A stretch of DNA of 64,000 nt from positions 63,299,744-63,363,743 of the forward strand of contig CM063503.1 of NCBI GenBank assembly GCA_032207245.1, read 5' to 3'. A program made the translations under genes and the position numbers. A model generated the notes under the pieces. The model searched no databases and had not been told where the DNA came from. It was given only the letters and a program-made list of their open reading frames with translations. This document shows positions 1 to 33,992 of the stretch, in pieces (within the stretch, counting starts at the first letter, position 1; each line of letters begins with the position of its first letter). This stretch comes from Pardosa pseudoannulata (Eukaryota; Arthropoda; Arachnida; Araneae; Lycosidae).

Positions 1-863
1 AATTTCATTAGCGTTTCTAACTTGTTAATTTTTTCATCTTTTTTAAACGTTATCGTAGACAAATGTCGTTCCCAAATCCGTAAAAGATCAATAGGCAAAC
101 ACGACTCGACCAAAGGGTACAGCATGGACGCATACTTGTCACTTGTTACACCCAGCATCTGCAAAGATCTTAGCTGGGTTTCGATTTTGTCGTACAATTT
201 AACTAATGGAAGTTTATGCTCATTATTCAAGGCATTATTTAATACCAAGTTCAAAAGTTCTCTTACATAGATCTCCACTAATACATCCTCACGTCCAAAA
301 CGAGCCTTTAAACAATCGATGGCTTGAACATAGTTTTCAGCCGTGGGTGGAAAAGACTCGACTACCTCCCTAGCTCTTGAACCTTTAAGGATTGTTTGTA
401 TCAAGTACTGATATTTATCTTCATTTGAAATATCCGGATCACTATTTTTTTAAATAATCCCGAGAAAGATAACCAATCTTTCAGTGTCCCATCAAATTTC
501 TGTAACTCGATCTTAGGCAACTTAAAATTTCTTTTTTCGTTAATTGAATGTGTATCAATTTCGCTGTCAGATCTATTTATGCAGCGTTCTAGTTTCATTT
601 TAAAATATATGAATTTATCTTCATAAGATTCGGCACTTTCGATTTCATCACGAATAATTTTCTCGGTATGCGTAGCATCCTTCGTGATTAAATCAAATAT
701 ATCTTTATCTAAATTTTGAATTTTCAAATACTGTTAACTGATTCAGGTTACTAGCATACAAATCAGAATCATCTACTTTCGATTTCAAAAATAATTCCAA
801 ATTTCCAGTAAATTTAGTAAAACAGCCTCGATAAGAACCTCTAAATTTAGTTAATGTTTCCAT
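1..863 (-). pseudogene. BEL/Pao-type retrotransposon gag, frameshifted, 5' part only
   Basis: Read on the minus strand, this is the N-terminal part of a gag polyprotein of a BEL/Pao-class LTR retrotransposon. A start codon at 863 opens a short frame with the basic N-terminal region. The frame shifts near 727-735 and again near 445-455, beside a run of seven T. The middle segment (about 727-450) has the LPKIEL...FDG...W pattern of the DUF1759 gag family. The last segment (about 440-1) continues the same family, with a cysteine-poor alpha-helical stretch. With two frame breaks this copy cannot make gag. Protease and polymerase would lie to the left of position 1. The primer-binding site and LTR at 1508-2105 belong to the same element. 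The class is inferred from motif memory, not a search. Confidence 0.75.
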
Positions 864-1507
864 TTTAAATATTAATAAAATTGTCTGAATATATCAACAT
901 AAATCCTAATATAAATATGAACAGATACTCAATACAACATACACTTCTGTTTTCAATAATAAAATGCAATATTCAATTCAATAAATACTAATCATAAAGA
1001 ACTGCATAATTCAAAATATATAAACATACAGAAGTATTCTAATTCTTAAATTAAAAGTTTTCCAATAAAAATCTTTTCAAAAAGAATAATAAACTTTCAA
1101 GTAAAGTACAAGCAATTCTAAAAATAATGTTCAGTTAATTCAGCATCAAATAACTTTTGTAACATATGCTCATGGTTATCAGAATAGAAAATAAATTTAA
1201 CATTCTAGATATTTATTAAATCCTGTATTCTCAAAATTGCATCAAATTACTCTAATCCAAATTATATCAAATGTATTCAATCCAACTTTATCAATAGAAC
1301 AATTTCTTAAACACTCTCTTCTATTTTATCAATGTTCGCTTACTACTTAAATTCCAAAAAGATATTCTCATTAATTATTCAAAATACTCCACTTTCATTT
1401 AATATATTTCAAATATAATTGATGAGCCAGTTAAATATTTAAGCAGCAAGAGTTCTAAATAAATTCTTTTCTAGTTGTCAAAACATATATTATGACTCAA
1501 TTCCAGC
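864..1507 (-). other. Retrotransposon untranslated leader between primer site and gag
   Basis: About 640 bases of A/T-rich sequence separate the primer-binding site from the gag start. I see no open frame or other motif. Its place fits the 5' leader of the element on the minus strand. Confidence 0.5.
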
Positions 1508-1525
1508 GTCCCTGTTCGGGCGCCA
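1508..1525 (-). other. tRNA-Lys primer-binding site of the LTR retrotransposon
   Basis: The plus strand reads GTCCCTGTTCGGGCGCCA, the 18 bases at the 3' end of a lysine tRNA including CCA. On the minus strand this is therefore a perfect 18-nt complement for priming reverse transcription. It sits five bases inside the inner end of the LTR (which ends ...TACA at 1531), exactly where a primer site belongs. The perfect match argues that the element is not very old, despite its broken gag. Confidence 0.85.
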
Positions 1526-1530
1526 AATTA

Positions 1531-2105
1531 TGTAGCAATCGGAAACAAAAAGAGAATGAGACATAACATGCATAACTCACCTCTCTTATCGCTATTTTTT
1601 CGCGCCGAAATGAAGTCACATCGAAGTTATGGATCGACAATAGTGTTAATCACCTGCATTGAAGAGAGCCAGCCAATCTAGTAACCTAAACACATTTAAT
1701 TATTCAAAATTATTTACAAGAATATACAGACATATTAGTATTAACATGAGCGATGTTGCTGTCACACCACTCATCGTTCAAGTCTTTTCATCGCACTGGA
1801 CATCGCACTGGAGCTCTCGGGTCTGACTTTCCTGGGCCAAGCCCTCTAAGCCAGATTACTGTATATGCATGGTAAGAGACATAGCTGATATATTGCAACG
1901 ATGTCTTTTTATAGAACAGTTCCCACTTTTTTAGTCTCTTTTTTCTATCAGAGTTGAGTAGTCTCAGTAGTAGTGAAAGTGCTTTTCGTGACAACAACTT
2001 TCCATCCAGCATCCGGCTGTCCTTTGTTAAGTTTGACGAGAATACAATTTCATGGCTATTCCTAGAATTCCTATTATTCCTAGAATTATATCTTTCACTA
2101 AACAG
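1531..2105 (-). mobile_element. 5' LTR of the BEL/Pao-type element (outer edge uncertain)
   Basis: The inner edge is clear: on the minus strand the LTR ends in CTACA just before the primer-binding site. A TATAAAAAG box on the minus strand at about 1905-1915 and an ATTAAA polyadenylation-type signal near 1696-1701 are ordered as expected for U3-R-U5. The outer edge should begin with TG on the minus strand. Several candidates exist around 2095-2135 and I cannot choose between them without a second LTR. Confidence 0.55.
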
Positions 2106-3480
2106 AAAAACAGAAGATTTGCTATTTGAAAAACAATAATGTCAATAATAATTCATTGAAACATTTAAACTACTTATAATTACTATTATTGAAAAAAAAA
2201 AAACAGCTCTGTCCTCTTTGAAAAATGTTAGAAAATTCATGTAATTTTTTAATTATTAGTATAAATTTATAAACTGCTACTATTTTCATTTAATTTATGC
2301 AGATTTCCTAGAAAAGCTAAAAACTCATTCCATAATCTAATTCTATTATTGTTATTTCTTTTTTTTTATATTTTTCCCAAATGTTGGACATAGTTCCGAC
2401 CTTATTCAGTAGTTGTTTAAAACTCAATTTAAATATTTATATCTTAGCCAAACAAAATAGAAATGAGTTCTTAACTTCATGGTAGTTACGGCATGAATGT
2501 TATGGTTTTGAAAGCGCATTAAACTTAAGTTAGTAACTGTCATTTTTTACATTGTTGAATGAAATCTACAATAACATATGTGATGTTTTTTTAATTATAT
2601 GATACATACATTCACTTTCGTTTTCAGATCTGACTTGAAATGACAAATTGAAACACATTTAAGATTCATTTTTGTTTATAATTTCGTATTAGGTTTATAC
2701 CTATTGAATGTCTGAAGCGTTGGTGTTTAAATTTTTTTCAATTGAAAGTTAATTGATAATACAATGCAGTTCAATATCATTCAAGAATTCAACTGAAAAA
2801 TTAGGAAAATTAGAAAAAGTATTATTGGTGTGCGCGCATCAAATTCTTCCCTGTTCTTAGTATTGTCACTTAGGGATTTTCAAAACTATTAGCAATTTCT
2901 ATGTGTAGTACCCCAATGAAACTCACAGTTGAAAAGAAATTGATAAATTATTTACGTAGTTCATCAATATATAATATATTTGTACAGCTTTCTTCGTGTG
3001 TTTAGATACATGGAGTCGTAATCTGTATAATATTACCTGCACAAAATGTATTGTTCACAATTTAGCAGACTAGCAAGTTAAGAAATGTAATCTGATTAAT
3101 TCATTTATCAGGCATATGTAATTTTGAAAGAACGCTAGAAAAATATAACTCAATTCCACTCTATATCCGTTTGAGTAAATCTTGCGCAAACTGTAGTTCT
3201 GAATTATACAATTTTATAAGGTATAAAATAGTCGTAATAGAAGTAACCAGTAAATAAGTATTAAATAATGAATTAATTTTAAGATACTGTTAATCTTGAA
3301 GTAATCCTTCACTTTTTATGCTTGGAAAATTAAATCTATTGTATGTAAGCTTATAATGAGTTATTTTCTTTTCTATATTTATATTCCTATAATTAGTTTC
3401 GTAAGGTCTTTTGTACCTTATGCACTTGATATTTTTAAATATATGTTTTAGTACTAAGAATAGTTTCTCCTGTATAGAAA
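2106..3480. other. Upstream region of the AMPK beta gene, no gene seen
   Basis: This AT-rich sequence lies between the retrotransposon LTR and the first coding exon. A TAG lies two codons upstream of, and in frame with, the ATG at 3481, so the coding sequence is closed on the 5' side. The 5' untranslated exon and promoter of the kinase subunit gene probably lie here, but I cannot place a transcription start from sequence alone. Confidence 0.4.
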
Positions 3481-23881
<20,401 letters not shown>

Positions 23882-24373
23882 TATACAAGTGTTCATTGTT
23901 GAATATTAGTATAAGGGTTTAGGTATTTGGAATATCCCGTGAAACATGTGTATTTTTAAATCAAAATATTTGGTTTTGAGTGACAAATTACTGTTATTCA
24001 GTTTAAGTAAGTAAGCTTTCATTTGATAATTTTATTATCATGTTCTGGTTTCACAAAAGATATTTTGATACTAATTTACTCTTGCTTGTTTGAGGGAAGT
24101 AAACTTTTGACATATGTATAACATCATAACTATTGTAAAATTTGGAAGCTTAATGAAATTAAAATGCTAATTTTTAACTGAAAATTTTTAAAAGTTTGTA
24201 ATTTTTCATATGACTATTTCTTAAAAAGTACTGTACTTTTCGAATGTAAGGTTATTTATCCAAGTCAAGACCTTCGCCTGTAAGTTTTAGTTCATACTGA
24301 AATGTGATAATTATATTTTTCATTACCTTGTACAAAAGTTGGCTATATCACTCTCAAAACACTTTTCTTGTAT

Positions 24374-24379
24374 AATAAA
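24374..24379 (+). promoter_or_regulatory. Candidate polyadenylation signal of the AMPK beta gene
   Basis: This is the first AATAAA after the stop codon, about 490 bases downstream, which gives a plausible 3' UTR. AT-rich sequence makes chance matches common, and longer 3' ends (for example AATAAA near 25079) are possible. Confidence 0.4.
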
Positions 24380-24923
24380 CTCTTTTGAAGAGTATAAAGT
24401 GGACCAGAATAATATCTATTTCTCTCTCTCCCTCTTTCTTTAATCTGCTGAGAGTATAAAACAAAATTTTGTAAAAATTTTTGCAGATGAGATTGGACTG
24501 GGTTCTCTCAACATAAGACAATAATACCCAAAACTTGAAATTTTTATGAATGTACTTTTTTAATAGTTATTAAAATTAAATGGCCATAACATAAATTTTT
24601 TTCCCATTTTTAAGCTGAACTCCAGTGATTTCTGTTCCAATTTAATGACTTGTAACTATGTCTAAAATAGAAGAGTATTTGAATGACTTTTTAGTATATG
24701 ACTTATTTAATAAGTTAGTTATATCATTAATTTTTTATTTACTGTTATTTGTTAAATATTTGATTATTAGAAAGCTTATTGTAGCACTAGTCTTTACATT
24801 TTGCAAATATTTTGATTCTTGGAATTTTCTATTTTTCTATTGTGTATAAATTCCTTTTTCATTTAACCATTTAACCATGCCTCATTTTAATTATAGTCAA
24901 AGAGTTAAGCAACTCTTGATCAT

Positions 24924-24926
<3 letters not shown>

Positions 24927-24967
<41 letters not shown>
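24927..24967 (-). repeat. 41-base T homopolymer (possible minus-strand poly(A) tail)
   Basis: A pure T run on the plus strand. It could be the tail of a minus-strand retroposed copy, but the sequence to its right is not recognisable as a SINE, LINE or gene copy. Confidence 0.9.
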
Positions 24968-24974
<7 letters not shown>

Positions 24975-27782
24975 AACTGTACTATGTATTATGAAGTTTT
25001 CTCATAGCCATATTTAACTTGATTAACATTGAAATGTTTATTAGTGTATCATGAAGTTCCTCCCTATTTTTTATGTAAATAAAGTGGAATACTTTTATAA
25101 TTTTGGATAGATATTTGTGATATATTTACAACATTCTAATGCAGTAACATCTTTATTTTATCTTCATTGATATCCCTGTTTGAGACAGTTCCTCCAATGT
25201 ATACCAATGTTATTTTGCTAACATTGTTTTAAAGTATTTGAAGGAAATTATATGCTTATTTTTATGGCTGAAAAATGAATTCAAAAGTTCATTTTAGAGA
25301 AAATGATCTAGGGTTTTTTCTATACAAAATCTTAATACTTTTTATTGACTATTCCATACTAGTTTAAAATACCAATCCTTTTGAGATTGTTTAAAAATTG
25401 TTCTTGTTTTTTAGTAAACTCAAAATTTTTGTCAGTGTAGATTTACAATTATAGAGTAAACTATATGATCCTCTTGTACGAGATTGTTTAAATTTGAAAC
25501 TATTAATTTTATGTTATTCAGACAATATGAAGTACTTCTTATTTTGCATATGTGTATATTTGCGTTTATTCCCTCCATTTTCACAACTTCCCAAATCATT
25601 CTAAAAAAAATTAGTAAAGCACTTGGTCATTATCCATTTTTAAAAATGACAGTTTTTAACTAAATAGTTTTAAAATAATTTATGTAGCTAAAAGTAATAA
25701 AAGTCATTCAATTCCATTTGCCTTGATGGGTGATATTTTATAAAATTAAAGATTTTATGCTGAATCACCCTTTTATAAAATTTAAAAAAATAACTATTTG
25801 AAAATTTAAAAAATTGTCTACTACAAATTTTCATATGAAAATTTTTTTAGTATAAGTTTTATCTGTCAATTTTTTGGTATGTACTTATTTATGCTTAATA
25901 TTTTCTGAAATGAAAAATATTTTAATGTTTAATATTGCTATAACTTATTGAATCTGCAAACAAATTTTTATTATTTATATACATAAAATTTATTATAGTG
26001 TACTTACTTTTGTTGATGTCCTCATGCTCTATAGAGTGTATTAAATCTTAGTACTCTTAGCAGAGTTCATACTTATGACTAAAGTTGTACCATGAAAGTT
26101 AGGTGAGATTATCTTAGTTCATTAAATATGTGGAAAAAATTCATTACACTTATACTGAGGATCTGAACTTGCTATAAATTTTTTCCTAGTGCCTATATTT
26201 TAACAACTATGTTATCAGAAAAATTAGCCTTTTCCTAATTATAAGTAAGCACTTAATGTTGAAAAAATGCATTGATGATAGTAATTTTTAGTCTAAATAG
26301 ATAGTAATCTTACATCTATTTCTTTCATTTTATTTCATATAGTTAGATAGTGGGTAACTTAAGCAAAAGTATAAATATAAAAGTTTGTTCCATGACATTG
26401 CCTTTATTAGAATAGGCACTTTGTATGATGTCTGTGTATTAATATATTGATCTATATAATTGACTTTAGATTCAGTTGTAGAACTTAAAATTGTACTTGT
26501 GAAGTTGAGAATGCCTTTAAATTTGCAGAAAGATAATGTGTTAGCAAACATATACTTATATTAACAGCAATAATTTTTAGTTGAGATAAGGTATGTAAAG
26601 ATTTTCATGTTTTTATAAGGTATTATTTATTCCAAATGGGCAATTTTCTTGCAGAATTATTAAATGTATAGCTAACATATTACTAAAATTCTCAAGGTAC
26701 TTAAATAGTGTTAAACTATTTAAAAATTATTAAGTTCTTAAAAAATAATTATTTTTTGTTTCATTTAAAAAAAATTATTTCAATTTAACTAATCATGGTT
26801 ATGTTTAAATTATCTTGTTTGATTGTTGCTACTGCCTTAAATTTTGCACAAACTAACTTTAAAATTGGACAAGTGTAATTTAGAAAATTAATTCATAATT
26901 ATCTATGTATAAAAATGGAAAATTAATGATTCTCACTTTATAAAGATTTTGATATACAGAAATATATGATTTTTTTGTCTTAGTTGTTATTAGTCACTTG
27001 AAGTAAGGTCACTAGGTAAAATAAGCTTCTTATTAATGCCTGAAATAACTATTTCAAATACTTAGTCTTTCTGGGTGTGTTATACAATTACCTGCTCCCT
27101 TTCCCAGAAGTAATCTATTCTGGTAAAATTGTATTTAAATTATTTTTGCATCTAGAGATTAGTCAAATGTACAGCTTATATATTACAGTACAAAGAAATA
27201 TATTACTAGCAATTGCCAGTTGTCTCCTTAAACTGGCAGCTGTGTGCCATATAAGTGCTTTACTTTACTGCGCCTTGATTAATATAATTTTTTAGTTAAG
27301 ATTGTTGTTATTGTCTTATTTTATTATATACTTTCTGAGTAAAAGTAATTATCCCACTTTACTGTATCTTGTTTGATCTGTATCATTCTTCATTACATGT
27401 TAGAAAAATGTTTTGTTTCATAGTTGTTAATGAATACTAGTTTATCTGTAGTATAATGGCAATATTTGTTAATGTAAATCTAAAGATTGTTATTCTGTAA
27501 TGTAGAATTTTATATGATAGAAATATGTTATCTTATGTTCCTAGTTCTTTGTTTTGTAAAGTATTTTTTTTCTCTTTTGATTTTCGACTGTTTAGTAGAA
27601 CCAAAAAGTTCTTCAGTAAGTTATGACTGGGGAATTAATGTCTGTACATGAAGTAGAAATGTCTTTTTTTATAATTTATATTTGTATCCCCATAAAAAAA
27701 GTTAAATTTCAATTGGTTAAGTTTTATTCATTGTTTACTGATCTCTCTTTATAAAATGTTGCAATTAGCTTGTTGAAATTCT

Positions 27783-27817
27783 ATGTGTGTGTGTATGTAT
27801 GTATGTATGTATGTATG

Positions 27818-27899
<82 letters not shown>

Positions 27900-27902
27900 C
27901 AA
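27783..27902. repeat. (GTAT)n(AT)n(ACAT)n compound microsatellite
   Basis: Tetranucleotide repeats flank a central AT run in mirror-complement order. The whole tract is near-palindromic and could fold on itself. Confidence 0.97.
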
Positions 27903-30638
27903 ACACATACACAATGTGTGACCAATAAATCAGGTGAATTGGGGAATAAGCCTTTCACTGAGTAAACTTTACATGGACACTTCATATTCAAAAAAGGCTT
28001 GTCATATACTCTGCTTTTCTGACAACGTGTGTAAAAATTGACAACAGTTTTAAAAAACTAAAGTGGTACAGTGCTTAGTTCTTTTGTCACAACAGAATAT
28101 TGTATAATGAATGTGTATAATGTCTTGATGTGTATAATGTCTGTAAATCTTCACCCCTTTAGAGACACTTTAACTGTAGAAAAAAAGGAAAAAGACTAGT
28201 TATAACAATTCTGGGGTGACATTGAGGGCATCAGTTCTTTAAACTTATATTGAACTAGTAATAGTATAAACATTTTAAATCAAATTAACTACTTGAGGAC
28301 ATGCCACAGAACTACTGCACAGACCAAAATTAATAAATTTATCAAGACTCACGGGTATGCAAAATCATGCATTGTTGTTAACTGAACATTTCAAAATATG
28401 ATGGAGGTGTCACTCAAAATCAGGATGTTTTCATTTTCAATTTGAATAGTGATTCATCTTATATATTGATTACATCTTGAATATTCAGAACCAGCAATTA
28501 CATTTTTGGTTGGTTTTGCTGCCTGCCTTATATATTGCTGCCTGCCTTATATATTATGCCTATGTTTTTGCTTTTAATTAGGGTATTTCTGATTAAAGCT
28601 TATCACAGTACCCTAACTATTTTGCAATTATGGTTTTGTATTGTATATTTTTCAAACTTAGATGTTTCCTTTTGAGTGGTTGTTTACTCATTAGAACTGC
28701 TTATTATTGTTATTACTTTTGTAGCAAACGTTCCAAAGATAGTGTATCCTGTGCCTTAGCACACCAGTGTTTGAAGTTTATAAACTGTATCATTCACTTT
28801 TATTAATGATTTACTTTCTAATATTTATTCCTATGTGAAATTTTTGTAAAGTTTTCTTTTCAATATTTAATTTTCAAAGTAGTGTTTATCTTCATACTGA
28901 TTTAAGGTACAGACTTTTTTCTTTGATTAGAATTTTCCTTATAAAAACATCATTATTTTATATGTAGTATTGTAGTATTCAAAGGTATAATATTGCTATT
29001 ATTCATAATTAATTAAATATTAGTTATGAATAAATGTAATAAACAATAAGTAACTTTTTTACACAATTTTATTATCTTAGTAATTTTATTCTTTTATATA
29101 AATCTCTATTATACTTTTTACTCCTCAGTGAAAAAATATAGAAATGAAAATTCAGACTAAAGTAATTTTTATGCTACAGCTATTCAAACAAGAATAACTT
29201 AAGTAAGCTTTTACCTTTGACTGTCTCATAAACAGTGGTCCTGTTTGATCAAAATGCAATATTCAGTACAAAGGAAAAGTAAAAGTACTTTTGAATAGAC
29301 AAAGATGTTAATGTCAATTTGTTATAATGTTTTGTCTGACCCTCCCTTCTACATGTTATAGATAAGCACTTTATAAAATACTCTCCAAAATAGTTATTTT
29401 CATCATATGTAAAAGTTTAATGCTGTGAGAATTTAATAAGATACATTATTGATTATATTAACTATTTTTATGAAAAGATATTTTAACTTTTACAGAATGT
29501 ATTTTCTTGAAGTCAGGTATTACTAATTACCATGATAATCCAAAGTTATAGGATTATAACTGATTCTTATCACAGAAATTAGTAAGATAATCTGTTACCG
29601 GTAGGTTATCAGCAATAACTCTTAGTTATTTGTATTAGATAAGTGTTATGTCTTTATTAACATTTAAACTGGTTAAATTTCTGTGGAGTAGAGGGATTCT
29701 ATTGTGTATAATTTTGTCTGTAGGAAGATAGAAAATAGTTACTTATATTTTTATAGAGATAGTTAAAGGCTACTAATTTTATGCATGTTTTACTGACTAT
29801 CTATCAGTTATTATAAATATTCCAGATAAGTGTCAAGTTTTCATGATTACAATTTTCAAAATAAAATTTTTGTTTTAATAATAATTTTATTAATTCCTAT
29901 TGATGTACATAGAAGAATTAAGAAAAAATTTTCGTGCACAAAATATTTTTTAGAATGTGTATTTGACTTACATCATCTTGAATTTTTATATAAACATACA
30001 TGTATTGAATTAATATTATAAATGACAATCTGGATATTTTAAAGCTAGGTTTGTTTACACTGCAGCAAAAATATGATATTAAGAATCTTAAAATTGATGC
30101 TCATTTTTTTAAATTTGTAATTTGACTGGAGTTTTGTAAGTTTTAAAAATATGTTTCAGATGTACTGGCATGATTATTAAACAAATTTAAAGCTAACAAG
30201 CAAAACATTAAGTCCTAATGAATTATATGATTCATAGTTGCTATTTATTTTTTCTTTGCTTTATCAGGAAAACTTCAGGTTTAACTTCAAAATTACATAT
30301 ATAAAACTATTAGCTATGACAGAGGAAATACTTTATGCTTAAAACTGTTTTATCTTTTAAGTTATATAAAATTTAATATAAAATGTTTTACTTCCTTAAA
30401 CTTAAAAAAATTATAAGGTAAAACAATATTTAAAAAAAAAAGTCTCGAATACAAATATGCATCATTCGTATCTATAATTGATAGAAAATTAATCTATAAA
30501 TTATAAATGAAAACAGGGCAAAAAGATTCAGATGTAAAGACATATAAATTTTGAAAATTACATGTAATTTAACTTCTTTCCAAAGTGTCTACAATTTCAT
30601 TAAAAATAAAATTTTTACTTTTAATTCCATGTTACTTC

Positions 30639-30707
30639 AAAATAATTTAGTACATGATCATTTGGTCTTCACTAAAGAGATCAAATGATCATGTATTAAA
30701 TTATTTT
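30639..30707. other. 29-bp near-perfect hairpin, 11-nt loop
   Basis: The arms AAAATAATTTAGTACATGAT...GGTC (30639-30667) and GATC...ATTTT (30679-30707) pair with only two mismatches, both of the G-T wobble type if transcribed on the plus strand. The total length of 69 bases is within the animal pre-miRNA range. Confidence 0.7.
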
Positions 30708-33574
30708 TCATATCAAATTATAATAATAATAAAAAAAATTAAGTCACTTTATACTAAATGGGAATAAAATTGATTTTTTTATGCTTAAAGAATTCATTCA
30801 TATTGTAATATGCATTTTTATCTGAAGAAATTTGATTTAATTTTCAATTAGTTTATATTAACTGCTTTCCTTATCTTGTTTGTTTTTGTTAATGTTCTTT
30901 AAGCTGCTCCTTTTGTTGCTGCAAACTCTTCATAAAGTAATTAGAACTGAATTACTAAGGAGTTTGTTTTCAAGGTGCAGAAATATCTTTCTTTTCCTCT
31001 TATTTGACTTTTTTCATAAAATCATCATTCATAATTTTAATTATTCATTGAGTGTCATACAGAGTGTTATACCTTTTCATTTTCATATGTGTTAATGTAT
31101 AAACAATTTTCTCATATTTGAGCTTTCAATTTCTATTTATTTATTATATGATAATCTATTATTTCTTGTATTTTGCATTTTTATTGAAATATATTTAGTC
31201 CTTATTTCAGTTTAATGAAATTAAATATGGTTTTAAAAGACTTTTATCATATTTTAAAGTTGCACTGACAAGTAAAAATGTTTTTACTTCATTCTTGCAT
31301 TGTTTTAGTTTCAAGTTAAGTTGTGGTTTGGGAAGATAATTTATGAACTACGCAAAATTTACTCAGCTACAGCCATACAATAAGTTTTGTGTAGTCAGGT
31401 CTAGCCCATATGATTTCATAAAAGGTCCTAAGTTTCCTTTGTTTTAACATGCTTGCCATATTTGGGTTTTGATTTAAATTGTGGTATGAAAAAGAAATTT
31501 AATCACCTGTGATCATACATTATGCTTTTCAAGCAAGGTCCTAGGTTCCTCTTTTTTTTTTCATACTAAGCCCTGGTAGAACTGTATGAGTAGTCCAGCA
31601 ACTACTTGCAATAACTTTTAGCAGAACCATGGCCCATGATCATATCAGTCATCTCACAAAATTGTCCAGCTCTTTAGGTCAAGTTATTCATTGAAAGTGT
31701 AGTCAGACTTCAATAAAAATTCTCAGCTTTTCTTTTAAGCTACTTATCATGCCTGCCAGATTCATGTCACTCTCATTAAGTTTATTGTCACAGACTTGAG
31801 GCTCACTTGAGCATTCAGCTCTTTTCCAGAATTTCCAATCATATTATACTTTTACAGTTACCCACATGCTTCACTCAAACTTGTTATACAGTTTTTACTT
31901 GCTGGAGCTATTTGAAAAAATGGTTACTACATGGAGTGGTCTTAGTACTAACAATGTACCATTCTTCACTAGGAATTAATCTAGATATTTTTGGCAGCCA
32001 TGCCAGGTCTTAAATTGGTGCATGAATAGATGTATATGGTTTGCTTTTTGCATATTTTTTCTATTTATTTATTTCATCTTGATTTAATATTACTGATATT
32101 AAAAATGTAGTAATTTGCTATTGAAATAAATTTAGTTCTTATTTCTTTAGTTTTAAGATACTGGGATTTTATCATGTAATTTTATTTAGACTGATAAGTG
32201 AAAATACTCTATACTTTCTTTTTGCCTTGTTTTAGATAAAATTGGGGTATAGACAGATACTATATTTGAATTTCTCAAAATTTGTTCATATATTGACATG
32301 ATACATGTATGTACTTTGTTTTCTGCTTATTGAGTTATGTCCTTTTTTATGTACTTGAGAATTTGATTTATATTTGGAAAATTTCAGTCAAGTATTGAAG
32401 CAATAATTGATGCTTAAGCGATTCTCGCATCCTTCCCAAAAATTGTCTTAAAATAGTCTTGTGTTCTTCAAGTATTACATTTACAAGTATATAAAACCAT
32501 CTGAGATCTTGAAAATATTAAATATTTTCTTCCATTTAGTACATGATGACCACCAAACTTTTATTTCAATATGTGATTTCTAAAATATGTCACCATTTTA
32601 TGTACTCGTTATACTTATTTTATTTGAATTACCTTTGATTTGTAATAAAATATGAATTGTTATGAAGTATATGACAAGAAGATGTATGTCAGAACTTTGG
32701 ATACAAGTTTATACTTTAAATAAAGTGATTATTTTACTATGTTTTGATGTCTTTGCTATAACACATACAAACAACCAAATTAAATTCCCTAAATTTCAAA
32801 ATATAATTGATGAGATAGTCTGTGGATTATCATTAATTACCGTAGTATTTTGCAGTATATAAAAGCCAATGTTTATATTCTGGAAGGAACATTTATGATT
32901 GACTACAAATAACGTTTAGCATAGCTAAATCTTATTTTTAGATTTTTAGAGCCTTCATACAAAGTTTTCACCTTGTGTTCATTTATGTGGGAGGCTATTT
33001 TCTCCCTTTCAATTTTATTCTTATTGGCAGCTGTCTGCATTTTCCCAGTGCCCCTTGCTGTTATAATGCTTGTTGCTTATTATCCCTTGCTGCTATGTAA
33101 GATTAAAATTAATAAGTGGGCCCCCCTTGCAGGTCATATTTTAGCTCACCATTTGTAAACTATAATAAACTTGGATATAGAACATTTTTCATCAAGAGAG
33201 CCCTTCCCTTGATGTCCAAGTATGTTCTTGTTTTGTTTAACCCAGTGTTCTTACAATGTTTAAAAGTGCTTTAAAACTCCATTTTTCATTGTGGGAAAAA
33301 GTCCTTAAAATTGCTTTTTTATGCAAGAGTGTTTTTTTTTTTGTTGCCTTTTCCTCCTGTGTACATAATTATTATCGCTCATTTTTATAATAATATTAAT
33401 CCCAAAGCCATTTAATATTAAATTACAATTTGCTTTCTATAATAGCTGTTTATTGCAATAATAAAGTATTTTTTATTTTATTGTTATTACAATATTTAAT
33501 TTGATGTAATATTAATGGGTAACCAACTTCATAGTGTAAATCATTAATTATTTTTTTATATTGTTAGTTCCCAT

Positions 33575-33992
33575 ATAATATGCATAAACAGTAAACTTTG
33601 AAAATGCAATAAGTATATTCAGAAAGTTTGCTTTCGTAACACGGTATGAATTGATGCATTACTCAAAAGTTATTTAGAATAAAACCTATACAAAATTTTA
33701 ATAACCCAATCTATATTACTATGATGTCCTGTCAGTAGGTGCTTTTTTTTTTTACCTGCGAATTGAGTCTAACCTCTGTTAATATTTTGAATAGTTTATT
33801 TTTTGTTGTTATATCATGTAGGTTTACACTATGATATACATAAGCATTAAAATTTAAAAATGCTATAAGTATATTACAAAAGCTTGTTTTAGTACATTGC
33901 ACAAAAGTGATATAGAATTAAAAACAATATTGAAAGTTATAGTTAAATCTAAACTGCTATGATGTTGTATCAGAAGTTTTTTTTTATAACCT
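33575..33992. repeat. Diverged tandem duplication, about 238-bp period
   Basis: 33575-33756 and 33829-33992 share ATGCAATAAGTATATT-like, CTATGATGT...TCAG and T-run-ACCTG landmarks in the same order. Confidence 0.6.
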
